Shown here in pieces: positions 1 to 6,053 of a DNA stretch of 9,010 nucleotides; position 1 is the stretch's first letter, and each line of letters begins with the position of its first letter. A model generated the notes under the pieces. It saw only the letters and a program-made list of their open reading frames with translations, did no database searches and was not told the DNA's origin. The translations under genes and the position numbers were made by a program. This DNA comes from Acidobacteriota bacterium. GTDB lineage: Bacteria > Acidobacteriota > UBA6911 > RPQK01 > JAPXNP01. The DNA is taken from contig JAUWTT010000126.1 in NCBI GenBank assembly GCA_030614585.1, positions 1-9,010 on the forward strand, read 5' to 3'.

Positions 1-125
1 AAGGACCGGATTATCCTACCACACAGTAGCTTCCAGGTCCGGCTTCCAAGTGGTCGAGACGTGCAGTCAAAAAAACGATCTGCGATCTCTTCGTCCTGCA
101 CGACCGATAAGTTAAGGTGAGGCAT
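1..125 (-). CDS. Unrecognised partial ORF translationally coupled to the antitoxin
   Basis: An ATG (bases 125-123) shares its A with the TGA stop of the upstream antitoxin gene, giving the TGATG overlap usual for coupled toxin-antitoxin pairs. The frame stays open for 41 codons to the window edge and begins MPHLNLSVVQDEEIADRFF. By position this should be the toxin. However, the usual PIN-domain start (a hydrophobic strand followed by LDT and N or H) is absent from all three minus frames here, and nothing resembles a RelE/ParE start. A run of seven T (minus strand, bases 69-75) lies within the frame and is a possible frameshift site. It may be a real but unfamiliar partner, a decayed toxin, or a chance open frame. 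Confidence 0.25.
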   Translation of the reverse strand, partial: MPHLNLSVVQDEEIADRFFDCTSRPLGSRTWKLLCGRIIRS

Positions 126-385
126 CAGTCAACTGTCGGAACGATTCCAGCCTGCTCCGCTTCCCATTCCTCAGATGGAAAAACAGGTTCAATGATGTCG
201 CCCACAGTTTCCACCGTCCCGTTCAACTCAGCCTGCGGGTACTTCACTTTCGCTCCAAACGCGGGGAAAACCTGCGCGACCGGTTTCCCATGCTTCGTGA
301 TGACGAGGCTTTCCCCCGTATGGTTAACCTCGTCGAGAATAGCCAGACACTTGGCCTTGAACTCAGAAGCACTAATCGTCCACAT
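125..385 (-). CDS. Phd/YefM-family type II antitoxin
   Basis: This is an 86-residue protein when started at the ATG at base 385. The N-terminus MWTISASEFKAKCLAILDEV matches the Phd/YefM DNA-binding fold, in which T-I-S-A-S-E-F-K-A opens the first strand and helix. It is followed by the family pattern S-L-V-I-T-K-H-G-K-P-V-A-Q-V at residues 26-39. The C-terminal part (GDIIEPVFPSEEWEAEQ) resembles the toxin-binding tail of VapB-like Phd proteins. Such antitoxins neutralise a co-encoded toxin and repress their own promoter. An in-frame ATG at 412 would add nine residues, but it has no spaced Shine-Dalgarno sequence, whereas 385 has GGAG 11 bases upstream and fits the family start. No recognisable toxin follows in the bases available. 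An inverted repeat and about 180 bases separate it from the permease gene, so it is probably a separate transcription unit. Confidence 0.75.
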   Translation of the reverse strand: MWTISASEFKAKCLAILDEVNHTGESLVITKHGKPVAQVFPAFGAKVKYPQAELNGTVETVGDIIEPVFPSEEWEAEQAGIVPTVD

Positions 386-387
386 AT

Positions 388-412
388 ATGACCAGTCTCC
401 ATGACCAGTCAT
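388..412 (-). promoter_or_regulatory. Tandem palindromic operator-like sites before the antitoxin
   Basis: The 10-mer ATGACCAGTC (plus strand) occurs twice, at 388-397 and 401-410, with a 13-base period. The copy at 401-412 extends to the palindrome ATGACCAGTCAT (5-base arms around CA). The other copy keeps most of it. They lie immediately upstream of the preferred antitoxin start at 385. Phd-family antitoxins autoregulate by binding adjacent palindromes, so an operator role is an inference from position and symmetry. No convincing -10/-35 pair was found beside them. Confidence 0.35.
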
Positions 413-458
413 CCTCAGTCAATGGCAAATGCAGTCTTCGGGCTATGGCCTGGGTACC

Positions 459-514
459 AACCACAAAGTCACGAAATCACAAAGAATTCATAGTGTTTTT
501 GTGATTTAGTGGTT
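459..514. repeat. Imperfect inverted repeat with CAC every nine bases
   Basis: The arms at 459-480 and 493-514 are 22 bases each and pair at 18 of 22 positions, with a 12-base loop containing GAATTC. Each arm follows the pattern ACCACNAANNCACNAANNCAC, so CAC recurs every nine bases. The same pattern forms the arms of the element at 8751-8897 and the single arm at 5683-5708, making this a dispersed family. It lies between the permease stop and the antitoxin gene on the minus strand. In RNA it would form a hairpin, but there is no terminal U-run typical of an intrinsic terminator. Confidence 0.6.
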
Positions 515-569
515 AGTCTCCCCACGCCCTATGCCCCAAGAGGAAGGCTCGATAAAAGTCCTTAAACCA

Positions 570-1805
570 CTACTCGTACCGGAGAGCTTCAATCGGTGAA
601 ACTGTGGCCGCTTTGCGAGCCGGGAAAATCCCGAAGACGAGGCCCACCGACACGGAGACCCCAACGCCCAATACAACGGAAATCGGGGTGACGATGGTCG
701 GCCAACCCGAGTAGGCAGAAACAAGCCCGGAAATACCGAAGCCAAAGCCAATCCCCAGCAGAGCTCCACTGACACTGATGGTCACGGCTTCGAGGATGAA
801 CTGCCGGCTTATGTCCCGTCTCCTGGCACCCAGAGCTCGTCGCAGACCGATTTCGCTCGTTCTTTCCAGTACCGAAGCCAGCATGATGTTCATGATTCCA
901 ATGCCACCAACAACGAGGGATATCGAGGCGATCGCCCCCATGACAATGTTGAAGATCTGTTGAGTCTTGCGGCTTTGTTCCAAGAGGCGTTCCGGCACCA
1001 CGAGGGAAAAATCATCCATGTTGTTGTGCATACTGGCCATCATTCCGGAGATAAGGGCCGCCTTTTCCGTCAGGCTGCTGCCGAGAGGAACCTGGACAAT
1101 GATTTCATCTAATTGATTCGCCACGGGATCCTGTTCGAACTTCCTCAGGAGCGTATCCAGGGGAATGTAGATATCATTGTTCGGGTTATCCAGCTTCACT
1201 CCCTCGAATTCATCCCCTTTGATCTGCTGATCAGCCATAACACCTATGACAGTAAACCACTCTTCATTGATCTTAATCTGTTGGCCGAGGGCCTCATTCA
1301 AGCCAAAGAGCTTCCGTTTGGCAGTTGTACCGAGGATACAGACCTGGTGGGCTCGAACTTCGTCAACAGGGAGGAAGAATGCTCCTTTAACGAGTTCGTG
1401 AGAGGACACCCGGGGGAACGTCGAGAATACGCCAATTACACTAGAGTCTGATTTCCCGAAGTTCGAGGCAATCTGGTAAGCCTTGAGTCGCTTCTTCCCC
1501 ACAACGAGAGTCTCTGGCCCAAGCGCCTTCCGGAGAGAATCAACATCACGAAGCGAGACCCCAAGGCTGTCCTGCCGTAGAATGCGAAGCTCTTCTTGTT
1601 CGAATTCTTTTGCCTTAACAATGATATTCCGAAGTCCCATCTTCCGAATTACCGTCAACGCCTCCTGCTCGGCTCCGGCACCGATGGAGAGCATTGACAG
1701 TACCGCGGCAACGCCAAAAATCATGCCGAGCATAGTGAGCGAAGTTCGGAGCTTGTGTCGTCCGAGATTCAACAGTGCGATTTTGACAGATTCAAAGATG
1801 GGCAT
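570..1805 (-). CDS. MacB/FtsX-type ABC transporter permease without fused ATPase
   Basis: This is a 411-residue inner-membrane permease of the MacB/LolC/FtsX superfamily. A short amphipathic N-terminus (MPIFESVKIALLNLGRHKLRT) leads into TM1 at about 20-42. A large periplasmic domain follows at about 43-282, including the MacB-PCD-like region VCILGTTAKRKLFG. Three further membrane segments lie at about 285-311, 337-362 and 371-395. The signature ERTSEIGLRRALGARRRDI (314-332) and the end FPARKAATVSPIEALRYE are diagnostic of the family. Canonical MacB carries its own N-terminal ATPase of some 220 residues. This protein starts directly at the membrane region and needs a separate ATP-binding subunit. 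It is the last gene of the adaptor operon, 42 bases after the single adaptor, with only a weak Shine-Dalgarno. The adaptors imply a MacAB-type pump, or an exporter of peptides, lipids or antibiotics. The substrate cannot be read from sequence. Confidence 0.93.
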   Translation of the reverse strand: MPIFESVKIALLNLGRHKLRTSLTMLGMIFGVAAVLSMLSIGAGAEQEALTVIRKMGLRNIIVKAKEFEQEELRILRQDSLGVSLRDVDSLRKALGPETLVVGKKRLKAYQIASNFGKSDSSVIGVFSTFPRVSSHELVKGAFFLPVDEVRAHQVCILGTTAKRKLFGLNEALGQQIKINEEWFTVIGVMADQQIKGDEFEGVKLDNPNNDIYIPLDTLLRKFEQDPVANQLDEIIVQVPLGSSLTEKAALISGMMASMHNNMDDFSLVVPERLLEQSRKTQQIFNIVMGAIASISLVVGGIGIMNIMLASVLERTSEIGLRRALGARRRDISRQFILEAVTISVSGALLGIGFGFGISGLVSAYSGWPTIVTPISVVLGVGVSVSVGLVFGIFPARKAATVSPIEALRYE

Positions 1806-1847
1806 AAGCTGAACTTTTGATGAGAAGCACCGTCAATATGTCACATC

Positions 1848-3158
1848 CTATCCAATCATCACAAACCGTTGCTGCCTCACCGCAGCCGGAGGGGCGTTGA
1901 AATCGGGCAGCACCAGTTTCTGGTCCTCAAATGGGTGTTGCAGACAAACTTGTTTACCCTCTTCCAACCCCTCCAGAAGGTAGAAACCATGGTCGCCGGC
2001 AAGCATCTTCACTTCTCGCTCCACGTACTCTTCCCCACTCTTAACAAAAACGAACCATGTGCTGTCCCTTCGAAAGACAGCACTCTTGGGGAGCAGAAAA
2101 GCCTCCTCCCAATCGCCAACGATGATCTCTGCTCGGAACTTCATGCCTGGCTTGAGGTCGGTCATGAGATCTACGGGTACATCGAGAAGAAGGTCACACT
2201 CAAAGTACTTCCTCGGGTCTTCCCGGTCGACCTGTTCAGCAACCCTGGCGATCTGTTTAACTTGTCCAGGTAAGGTAATCTCAGGGAAGGCCGTCAGTTG
2301 CACTTCTGCAGAACTTCCGCTTTTCAAACCTGTAATGTTCTTCTCAGAGACCTGGATGATCCCTCGAAACTGGTTCATTTTGGCAACCTTGGCCAAGGGC
2401 TGGCCTGGCCAGACTTCAGCACCGACTTCCAAGGGCTCCCTTCGAAATCGTTCGTAGATCAAGACACCTTCGATAGGAGAGATGACACTTAGAGATGAGA
2501 GTCTTTCATTGGCGAGTTCGATTTCAGCCTCGACCTTGGACTTTTCGATACCCAGGATCTTAAGATCCGAATCGGAAAGACCGCTCTGCAACTCCACCTT
2601 TTTCTCCAAGTTGCCCTTCTTGAACTCAGCGAGTGCAGCACTCATCAAGGATTCCTGTATCTCCCATCGTGAGAAAATGTCCTCGTCCTTCCTGATCTGA
2701 CCACGCGCGTACATTAACTCATTGTCGGCAGCCGCCTGGTCCATCTCCAGGGACAACATTGCCCCTTCCGACGAATCCTCATTCTGCTGTATCTGGAAAA
2801 TGAATGTATCGAACTCGTTTTGGTTCTCCTCCAGACTCAGTTGAGCATCCGAGTCATCGAATCGGACAACCACTTGACCAGCCTGAACAATCAGTCCCTC
2901 CTCAACCATCCAACTGATCTTGAGTCCTCCTGATCTAACCCTGGGCGTGGAGACAGCAACTGTTTCGAGCCCCGCCAACTCTCCCTCAGCCGGGATTATG
3001 AGCCGGTGGTGCTCCTTCTTAAGGGTGATCAGGGGAACAGGCCTTTCCTCAATTGGCAACAGGATGTTGGCCACCCTCCTGCTGATCGGCTCCCAGAAAG
3101 CGTACACCCCGACCGAGACCAGAACGACCACGAGTACCCCGGCGAGCAACCTCTTCAT
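1848..3158 (-). CDS. Membrane-anchored HlyD/MacA-type periplasmic adaptor
   Basis: This is a 436-residue membrane fusion protein that would link the inner-membrane transporter to an outer-membrane channel. Residues 1-6 are short and basic, and 4-21 form a single hydrophobic anchor. The first half of the lipoyl (biotinyl-like) domain is at about 66-105 (EEGLIVQAGQVVVRFDDSD). A long helical hairpin spans about 106-222, and the second lipoyl half is at about 223-262 (ISPIEGVLIYE). A beta-barrel (AEVQLTAFPEITLPGQV) and a membrane-proximal domain follow up to the end. The ATGA overlap with the preceding adaptor gene and a GGGGAG Shine-Dalgarno at 3165-3170, six bases before the ATG, support this start and translational coupling. 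In contrast to the double adaptor upstream, this one is tethered to the membrane, so the two may occupy different places in one complex. Confidence 0.9.
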   Translation of the reverse strand: MKRLLAGVLVVVLVSVGVYAFWEPISRRVANILLPIEERPVPLITLKKEHHRLIIPAEGELAGLETVAVSTPRVRSGGLKISWMVEEGLIVQAGQVVVRFDDSDAQLSLEENQNEFDTFIFQIQQNEDSSEGAMLSLEMDQAAADNELMYARGQIRKDEDIFSRWEIQESLMSAALAEFKKGNLEKKVELQSGLSDSDLKILGIEKSKVEAEIELANERLSSLSVISPIEGVLIYERFRREPLEVGAEVWPGQPLAKVAKMNQFRGIIQVSEKNITGLKSGSSAEVQLTAFPEITLPGQVKQIARVAEQVDREDPRKYFECDLLLDVPVDLMTDLKPGMKFRAEIIVGDWEEAFLLPKSAVFRRDSTWFVFVKSGEEYVEREVKMLAGDHGFYLLEGLEEGKQVCLQHPFEDQKLVLPDFNAPPAAVRQQRFVMIG

Positions 3159-5485
3159 AGATTGCTCCCCAATGGCAGGTTAACCACCTGGTCACCTTCG
3201 TCAAGGCCATTCTCGACGATTGCGACCACACCGTTGTCCTTGCCAACTCCTATGGACCTCTTTACCGGCCCGCCTTCCGTTTGAACCCAGACAAACGACT
3301 GTCCGTCTTCGACGTGAACAAGAGCCAGTGGGATTGCAAGCACATCTTCGAACCGGTCAGTTAAGACCTGCAACTTCGCAACCATTCCCGGGAGCATCGT
3401 CTGTTTATTCAAGTCATCCAGTTCAACCGTGAACTGCAACATCTTTACAGGCCTATCAAAAGAAGCGGGTTTGAAGATGGTATCGATCTGCGTGACAGTT
3501 CCGTCCAAGACCTGATCCGGGAGTGCGTCAAGGCTGACTTCGACCCTCTGTCCCAACTTTAGTTTTCCCGCATCAACCTCAGCCACCTGACCGTGAATGA
3601 CCAGCGTATCCAAGTCGGGAAGCGACAATATCTGCTGCATCCGATAGACCTCACTCCCAACCCTCGCCTTCTCATTTCTCCAGTCGGTCTCGTAAATGAC
3701 TACCCCAGAGATCTTCGCTTCAACCGTCATTGCCTCGATGGCTTCCTCGTTTGCCTGGATTCTGCGCTGACGAAGCTTTTGCTTATCCTTCAAAATACGC
3801 AGTTGAAGTTCGCTATCCTTTCGAACTGAAACCAACTTCTTTTCCAGGATTCCGACTCGAGTCTTCGCCAGCTCTGCGTCATACTGAGCTTCCATGACCT
3901 GGAGGTTCGACTCGAACTCACGAGCTTGAATCAGCTTATTGCGTGTCTTTTCTTCTTGAACCCGAGCATCCTCCAACTGCAATTCCAAATCTTTGAGTTT
4001 CAGTCCTTCCGAGGCCTCGGTCTTCGTCAGTTCCTCTTCAACTTTCTCCAAATTGGCCTGGTCCTCACGAAGTCTCTTGTGTATCTCGGAAGGATCGAAT
4101 GAAACCAACATGTCCCCGGGCTCCACATCCGTACCTTCGGGTGCCAGCGCATTGATCTTGAACCGCCATATTCGGCGTACCGGTGGTGGCCCAATCGCCA
4201 CGGCTCTCTCTGCGGCGAGGGTACCGCTTCCCGTGATTGAGAACTTCAGGTTCTGGCGCTCGACAGTAACCGTCTCGTCGGGGGATTCCGTCGATGTCCG
4301 GTCAAGGCTGGTCTTAGGATCAACCAGTTTCTCACCCTCAGTGAGCTCACCTTGGACAAGAACGTGAGTTTCATTGGCGTCGATCAACGTAACGTTGACC
4401 CAGGCAGGCATCTCACCTGCTTTCAAGACGCGACTCTGGCCCATGGAATCGAGTACAACTGCTGCCCTCGGAACCACGAACCCCTCGCCGGCGACGGTGG
4501 GAATCCTCACCCTCGCAGTCATGCCCGGCTTCATAACTTCCAAATCCACCGCGTCGAGCAGAACATCGACGCGGAAGGCCTTCAACTGCGAACGAAAGGT
4601 CCGCGACTTCGCGATTTCAGGCATGGTCGCTACCCTTCCAGTGAATAGCCGATCGGGGGCTGCGTCGAGGACTACTTCCGCTGATTCTCCCCCATTCAGT
4701 AAAGGAAAGTCGGAGTCGTAGACATAGGTTTCCACTCTGAGCCTATCCATATTCGGGAGTTGCATCACTGGGGTTCCATGCCAGAGCGCGTCACCCACCT
4801 GGACTTTACCTCCTCGCGCCATATTTTCCGCATAGATCACCATCCCGGACATGGGCGCACGAACCGTCATCTTGTTGATCTCAGAGACAGCTCTCTGCAA
4901 CCAGATGTCGGTCCGATTGAATTCCAGGTTGACGACCTCCATCTCAGAGGCTCGAGTCTTCGCCAGGGTCGCCAGCTTCTCCAGTGCTTTTTCAAACTCA
5001 ATCGTTGAGTTCTTAAGGTCAAATTCGTATTTCTCAGCGTCTGCCCGAGGAATTAGCTCAGGCTCAATGTCTACATAAAGCTTGGCCACATTAAGAGTCT
5101 TCCTGGCATTCTCGAGTGTCAGAAGTAGATCCTGGCGCTGTGTCTCAAGCTCCGCTTCCTTCAGGGCGATCTCGGTTCGAGCGTCTTCCCGCCGCTGTTC
5201 CAGATCAAGTCGCCGAGTCTCCAATTCGGAAGAGTCAAACTCGACCAGGATGTCCCCTGGTTCTACAAAGGATCCCTCGGAAGCGAGATACGTGATCATC
5301 GGGTTCGGCGCACGCCTCGTACGAGGTACGGAAACGGTCACATTATCTATGGCCCGCAGCTCACCAGAAAAGGTTAATGTCTTGACGAGCTTCCCCTTGG
5401 TGACCGTGAACTCTGAGGTGACTGGCTCGTCAGCTGTCGCCGAAATCGAGAGCAGCGAAAGGACCACTAGAACAGGTAACTTCAT
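3155..5485 (-). CDS. Secreted tandem double HlyD/MFP adaptor protein
   Basis: This is a 776-residue exported protein containing two complete adaptor modules of about 370 residues each. Residues 1-18 form a signal peptide (basic start, hydrophobic core, likely cleavage after ATA before DEP) without a lipobox cysteine. Module A (about 25-392) has a lipoyl half EGSFVEPGDILVEFDSSE (70-87), a helical hairpin at about 88-207, a second lipoyl half APMSGMVIY (210-218), and a beta-barrel AEVVLDAAPDRLFTGRV (269-285). Module B (about 403-776) repeats this order: EGTDVEPGDMLVSFDPSE (450-467), coiled coil about 468-590, KISGVVIYE (591-599), VEVSLDALPDQVLDGTV (648-664). The repeat offset is about 380 residues. 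Typical adaptors have one module and 350-450 residues. An upstream in-frame ATG at 5569 would add 28 residues that spoil the signal peptide. The start at 5485 has AGGAGG eight bases upstream. This is the first gene of the operon. Confidence 0.9.
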   Translation of the reverse strand: MKLPVLVVLSLLSISATADEPVTSEFTVTKGKLVKTLTFSGELRAIDNVTVSVPRTRRAPNPMITYLASEGSFVEPGDILVEFDSSELETRRLDLEQRREDARTEIALKEAELETQRQDLLLTLENARKTLNVAKLYVDIEPELIPRADAEKYEFDLKNSTIEFEKALEKLATLAKTRASEMEVVNLEFNRTDIWLQRAVSEINKMTVRAPMSGMVIYAENMARGGKVQVGDALWHGTPVMQLPNMDRLRVETYVYDSDFPLLNGGESAEVVLDAAPDRLFTGRVATMPEIAKSRTFRSQLKAFRVDVLLDAVDLEVMKPGMTARVRIPTVAGEGFVVPRAAVVLDSMGQSRVLKAGEMPAWVNVTLIDANETHVLVQGELTEGEKLVDPKTSLDRTSTESPDETVTVERQNLKFSITGSGTLAAERAVAIGPPPVRRIWRFKINALAPEGTDVEPGDMLVSFDPSEIHKRLREDQANLEKVEEELTKTEASEGLKLKDLELQLEDARVQEEKTRNKLIQAREFESNLQVMEAQYDAELAKTRVGILEKKLVSVRKDSELQLRILKDKQKLRQRRIQANEEAIEAMTVEAKISGVVIYETDWRNEKARVGSEVYRMQQILSLPDLDTLVIHGQVAEVDAGKLKLGQRVEVSLDALPDQVLDGTVTQIDTIFKPASFDRPVKMLQFTVELDDLNKQTMLPGMVAKLQVLTDRFEDVLAIPLALVHVEDGQSFVWVQTEGGPVKRSIGVGKDNGVVAIVENGLDEGDQVVNLPLGSNL

Positions 5486-5493
5486 CCTCCTAG

Positions 5494-5499
5494 CCTCCT
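5494..5499 (-). promoter_or_regulatory. Shine-Dalgarno deciding the start of the double adaptor
   Basis: AGGAGG on the minus strand ends eight bases before the ATG at 5485. A second identical AGGAGG at 5486-5491 abuts the ATG and is too close to act for it. The spaced copy favours 5485 over the upstream in-frame ATG at 5569. Confidence 0.6.
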
Positions 5500-5682
5500 G
5501 GGGGTTCCCCTTAACACACTTATCCCACCTTCTAAAACTAATAGACGCGGGCCAAAAAGGAAAGTTCATTGGTACAGGAGAAAGAACTTCGAGGCTGCGC
5601 TGGACTAAATCTACCGGTACCTGGATATCTACAACTATTCTGTCGATTTGGACAAGTGAGGGAATGGTCTTGGGTCTTGAGT

Positions 5683-5723
5683 CTTGGTGCTCTTGGTGAC
5701 TTGGTGGTGAATCTTCGAGATTC
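5683..5723. repeat. Orphan arm of the CAC/GTG-periodic intergenic repeat
   Basis: Bases 5683-5708 match the right arm of the downstream element (8872-8897) at 23 of 26 positions. The similarity continues outward: GGTGGTGA, a short variable stretch, then GATTC or AATTG followed by TCCCGG in both copies. Bases 5709-5723 here form a small perfect hairpin (GAATCT-TCG-AGATTC). Further imperfect TCTTGG units precede it from about 5668. No opposite-facing partner arm was found in 5486-5682, unlike the other two copies. Confidence 0.5.
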
Positions 5724-5746
5724 TCCCGGGTTGAGAGACATCACCG

Positions 5747-5916
5747 TCACATCTCGTAGATGACTTTCAGAACACCACTCTCCGAGGCCTTTCCAAATCC
5801 GTACGACAGATTCCAGCCATCCGCACCCGAATCAGAACTTCATCCGCAGTGGTCGGAGGAAGCTCCAAATCATCTCTAAATGTCAACCGCTGATCAGAAA
5901 GCCACAAACCCCGCAT
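5747..5916 (-). pseudogene. Internally deleted zinc-type alcohol dehydrogenase remnant
   Basis: From the ATG at 5916 the minus strand encodes MRGLWLSDQRLTFRDD, then LELPPTTADEVLIRVRMAGICRTDLE. This is the N-terminal GroES-like strand pattern of medium-chain (MDR) alcohol or sorbitol dehydrogenases. It includes E-V-L-I-R-V and the A-G-I-C-x-T-D motif, in which the Cys is normally a catalytic-zinc ligand. After 42 residues the family match ends, and the frame stops at 5767-5769 (49 codons). In another frame, 5747-5791 reads KASESGVLKVIYEM then TGA, which resembles the usual last residues of the same family. Roughly 280 of about 330 expected codons are missing between the two pieces, so the gene cannot work. 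The N-terminal assignment is strong; the C-terminal one is suggestive because it is only 14 residues. The orphan repeat arm begins 38 bases beyond the stop. Confidence 0.7.
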
Positions 5917-5954
5917 AACGAATACCCCCATCACGGCAAGCAATCTTTGATAGG

Positions 5955-5989
5955 CCCGGCTATATCCGGGACGAGCATCCAGCTATAAT
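5955..5989 (+). promoter_or_regulatory. Candidate promoter region for the acyl ligase fusion gene
   Basis: A perfect TATAAT -10 hexamer lies at 5984-5989, about 64 bases before the ATG at 6054. At the expected -35 spacing there is only TATATC (5961-5966), not a TTGACA-like box. That position falls within a small inverted repeat, CCCGG-CTATAT-CCGGG (5955-5970), which could be an activator or repressor site. The evidence is position and one hexamer only. Apart from this, the orphan repeat arm and the dehydrogenase remnant, I see nothing functional in 5500-6053. Confidence 0.3.
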
Positions 5990-6053
5990 ACCGCCGAAAC
6001 GGATACCCTGTCTGATGTGATAACGCTATGACCTGCAATCTGGATTGAAAGCG

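Noticed and set aside
459..514. Inverted repeat as an intrinsic terminator for the export operon
   Set aside because: The stem is AT-rich with mismatches and is not followed by a U-run; its relationship to the dispersed repeat family explains it better.
5486..5569. N-terminal extension of the double adaptor to the in-frame ATG at 5569
   Set aside because: The 28 extra residues are polar and unlike a signal peptide, while ATG 5485 has a well-spaced AGGAGG and is followed directly by a clean signal sequence.
5082..5699. 205-residue plus-strand ORF
   Set aside because: It is antisense to the start of the double adaptor gene, rich in Ser and Arg as expected for a frame shadow, with no recognisable motif.
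5538..5750. 70-residue minus-strand ORF across the 5.6 kb gap
   Set aside because: It overlaps the orphan repeat arm and the end of the dehydrogenase remnant, has no family resemblance and no Shine-Dalgarno, and is best read as a chance open frame.
5947..5989. TTGATA (5947-5952) as the -35 partner of TATAAT at 5984
   Set aside because: The spacing of about 31 bases is far beyond the 16-18 bases used by a sigma-70 promoter.
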